Assembly: GCA_002687665.1 (NCBI GenBank)
Contig: NZAX01000005.1
Coordinates: forward strand, 2,572 to 18,562
DNA: 15,991 nucleotides
Direction of reading: 5' to 3'
From: Flavobacteriaceae bacterium
Lineage (GTDB): Bacteria; Bacteroidota; Bacteroidia; Flavobacteriales; Flavobacteriaceae
The translations under genes and the position numbers were made by a program. The notes below the pieces were generated by a model that did not search any database, was not told the DNA's origin, and worked only from the letters and a program-made list of their open reading frames with translations. Below are positions 14,722 through 15,991 of the stretch, piece by piece. The stretch's first letter is position 1, and every line of letters starts with the position of its first letter.

Positions 14722-15327
14722 ATGATTGAATCGATCAGCGCAATTGAGAGTTTTGTACCTAAAGCTTCCTTTCCTAAACTTTCAGAATACCTCAATCAGT
14801 GGCAAGTGAACATTATCATTACCCGCAAGCGGTATACCAAGCACGGAGATTTTAGAGCCTTGCCAAAAGGAGGACACCAGATCACAGTCAATGAAATGTC
14901 AAATCCCTATCGATTTTTGATCACTACCTTGCATGAAATAGCTCACTTGATTGCTTACAAAGATTTTGGCCCTAATATCAAACCTCACGGGAAGGAGTGG
15001 AAAAACGTTTTCAGAGAAATTATATCACCTTTTCTTGTACCGCAAATTTTTCCAGAAGAGTTGTTGAGGGTTTTGCTGCTGCACTTTCGGAATCCAAAGG
15101 CCTCATCTGATACCGATACCCAATTGGCTGTTGTACTCAATAAATTTGATCCTGAGAATGAAAAAAACTATATTTTTGAATTAGAAAATGGGTCGATTTT
15201 TGAAATTCACAATGGAAGAAGATTTGTCAGAGGAAAAAAGCGAACCAAGAGATACGAGTGTAGAGAGGTGGATGGAAAAAAACTTTACCTTTTTAGTCCC
15301 CATGCTCAGGTTATCAAAATAAAATAA
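14722..15327 (+). CDS. SprT-like zinc metalloprotease domain protein
   Basis: The 201-residue protein has the SprT-family active site HEIAH (His71, Glu72, His75), and His89 in PHGKEWK is the likely third zinc ligand in the typical SprT position. The N-terminal region RKRYTKHGDFRALPKGGHQITVN contains the beta strands that precede the helix in this fold. A C-terminal zinc ribbon is missing: only one Cys occurs, in RYECREV, so it differs from SPRTN or E. coli SprT in that part. It has no signal peptide and is cytoplasmic. The cellular role in Bacteroidota is not established. The start has an upstream AGG (CAGGATG). It ends 1 bp before the mannose-1-phosphate guanylyltransferase gene, a neighbour pairing I believe recurs in this phylum. 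Confidence 0.85.
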   Translation: MIESISAIESFVPKASFPKLSEYLNQWQVNIIITRKRYTKHGDFRALPKGGHQITVNEMSNPYRFLITTLHEIAHLIAYKDFGPNIKPHGKEWKNVFREIISPFLVPQIFPEELLRVLLLHFRNPKASSDTDTQLAVVLNKFDPENEKNYIFELENGSIFEIHNGRRFVRGKKRTKRYECREVDGKKLYLFSPHAQVIKIK

Positions 15328-15328
15328 A

Positions 15329-15991
15329 ATGTCTAAAAATCACTTTGTAATTATCATGGCCGGTGGAATCGGTTCCCGATTTTGGCCTTCCAGTACTCCG
15401 GATTTTCCCAAGCAATTTCACGACATGACCGGAGAGGGGATTTCACTTTTACAAGGCACTTTTGGAAGATTGGAAAATTTTATTACTTCCTCCAATATTT
15501 TTATCGTAACCCAAAGCCGTTATCAAAAGATTATTTTGGATCAATTGGGAGATAAATTATCCCCATATCAAGTGATTTGTGAACCGGTTCGTCGCAATAC
15601 AGCCCCCTGTATTTTGATGGCAAGTTTGAAAATAAAAAAACTCAATTCCGATGCCAAAATTGTAATCTGTCCAAGTGATCATATCATTATTGATGAAAAG
15701 CTGTTTACAGAGGATATGGAATTGGCCTTGGAGCATGCCAACGAAAAAAACCTGATCCCCTTTGGAATACAACCTGATTTTCCTGCCACAGGATTTGGCT
15801 ATGTGGCGGTTGATAAAGATCAAAAAGATTCCCAATTAAAAAAGGTGATACGGTTTACCGAAAAACCTGATTCAGATACTGCGCAAAGTTTTATCGATGA
15901 TAAAAATTACTTCTGGAATTCGGGGATATTTGTTTGGTCTGCCACTGCTGTTTTGAAGGGGTTCAAAACCCATGCCCCCATACTTTACGAT
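15329..15991 (+). CDS. manC: Mannose-1-phosphate guanylyltransferase, C-terminal part beyond the window
   Basis: It makes GDP-mannose from mannose-1-phosphate and GTP for polysaccharide and glycoprotein synthesis. The frame is open from ATG 15329 to the right edge, giving 221 residues of about 350. The nucleotidyltransferase signature is MAGGIGSRFWPSSTPDFPKQF-like near the N-terminus (Gly-rich loop, Arg, and PKQF). It is followed by EPVRRNTAPCI, CPSDH (metal/nucleotide site), FGYVAVD, FTEKPD and FWNSGIFVW, all characteristic of this family. Because the end is missing, the presence of a fused phosphomannose isomerase domain cannot be judged, though single-domain forms are usual in this phylum. 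The start is 1 bp after the SprT-like stop, implying coupled translation. Confidence 0.92.
   Translation, partial: MSKNHFVIIMAGGIGSRFWPSSTPDFPKQFHDMTGEGISLLQGTFGRLENFITSSNIFIVTQSRYQKIILDQLGDKLSPYQVICEPVRRNTAPCILMASLKIKKLNSDAKIVICPSDHIIIDEKLFTEDMELALEHANEKNLIPFGIQPDFPATGFGYVAVDKDQKDSQLKKVIRFTEKPDSDTAQSFIDDKNYFWNSGIFVWSATAVLKGFKTHAPILYD

Noticed and set aside
15557..15835. 92-residue (-) strand open frame within manC
   Set aside because: It is antisense to conserved guanylyltransferase motifs, so it is a shadow frame.
1..15991. CRISPR array, insertion sequence, tRNA, defence or toxin-antitoxin system
   Set aside because: No spaced direct repeats, transposase motifs, terminal inverted repeats of element size, cloverleaf sequence, or toxin/antitoxin-like small gene pair were found on either strand.

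Overview
The window looks like a piece of chromosome from a gliding or surface-associated, probably marine, member of the Bacteroidota, most likely in the order Cytophagales. The evidence is a gldJ gene and a porV gene (gliding motility and type IX secretion, both restricted to this phylum), an AT-rich genome with long A/T tracts, weak or absent Shine-Dalgarno sites, TAnnTTTG-like promoter boxes, and a secreted glycoside hydrolase next to a secreted sulfatase. The order-level placement is inference.

Left part (1-4.7 kb) is accessory in character. A truncated secreted protein that resembles the DUF6607 family runs off the left edge, preceded on the same (-) strand by a 111-residue conserved hypothetical. 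A secreted GH32-fold glycosidase (+) then faces a secreted Cys-type sulfatase (-) across a 204-bp gap that holds nested inverted repeats. Upstream of the sulfatase is a 73-residue two-helix membrane protein with an EF-hand-like loop. By eye the GH32 gene and its surroundings are clearly more AT-rich than the housekeeping genes to the right.

Middle part (4.9-11.3 kb) carries core functions. Acetyl-CoA synthetase (acs, +) converges on murF (-) with only 3 bp between stop codons. murF lies downstream of gldJ on the same strand, and an intrinsic terminator fills the gap between them so closely that its U-tract touches the murF start codon. gldJ and porV are transcribed divergently from a roughly 220-bp AT-rich region with repeated ATGCAT-type palindromes. 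GldJ is a periplasmic lipoprotein of the gliding/T9SS machinery, and PorV is the outer-membrane shuttle protein of the T9SS. The usual partner porU is not here.

Right part (11.36 kb to the end) is a tightly packed (+) strand run: pdhA and pdhC (pyruvate dehydrogenase E1-alpha and a two-lipoyl E2, 1 bp apart), a short-chain dehydrogenase, a SprT-like zinc metalloprotease, and the start of a mannose-1-phosphate guanylyltransferase that runs off the right edge. Spacings of 1, 39, 6 and 1 bp suggest one operon, or two with a break before the dehydrogenase. E1-beta and E3 are not in the window.

No stretch longer than 300 bp lacks a gene. I see no tRNA, rRNA, CRISPR array, insertion sequence, attachment site or riboswitch. 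I did not find a clear undescribed multi-gene system. The observations most worth following are the terminator fused to the murF start codon, the unusual catalytic motifs of the GH32 protein and its pairing with a sulfatase, and the EF-hand-in-a-hairpin small membrane protein.
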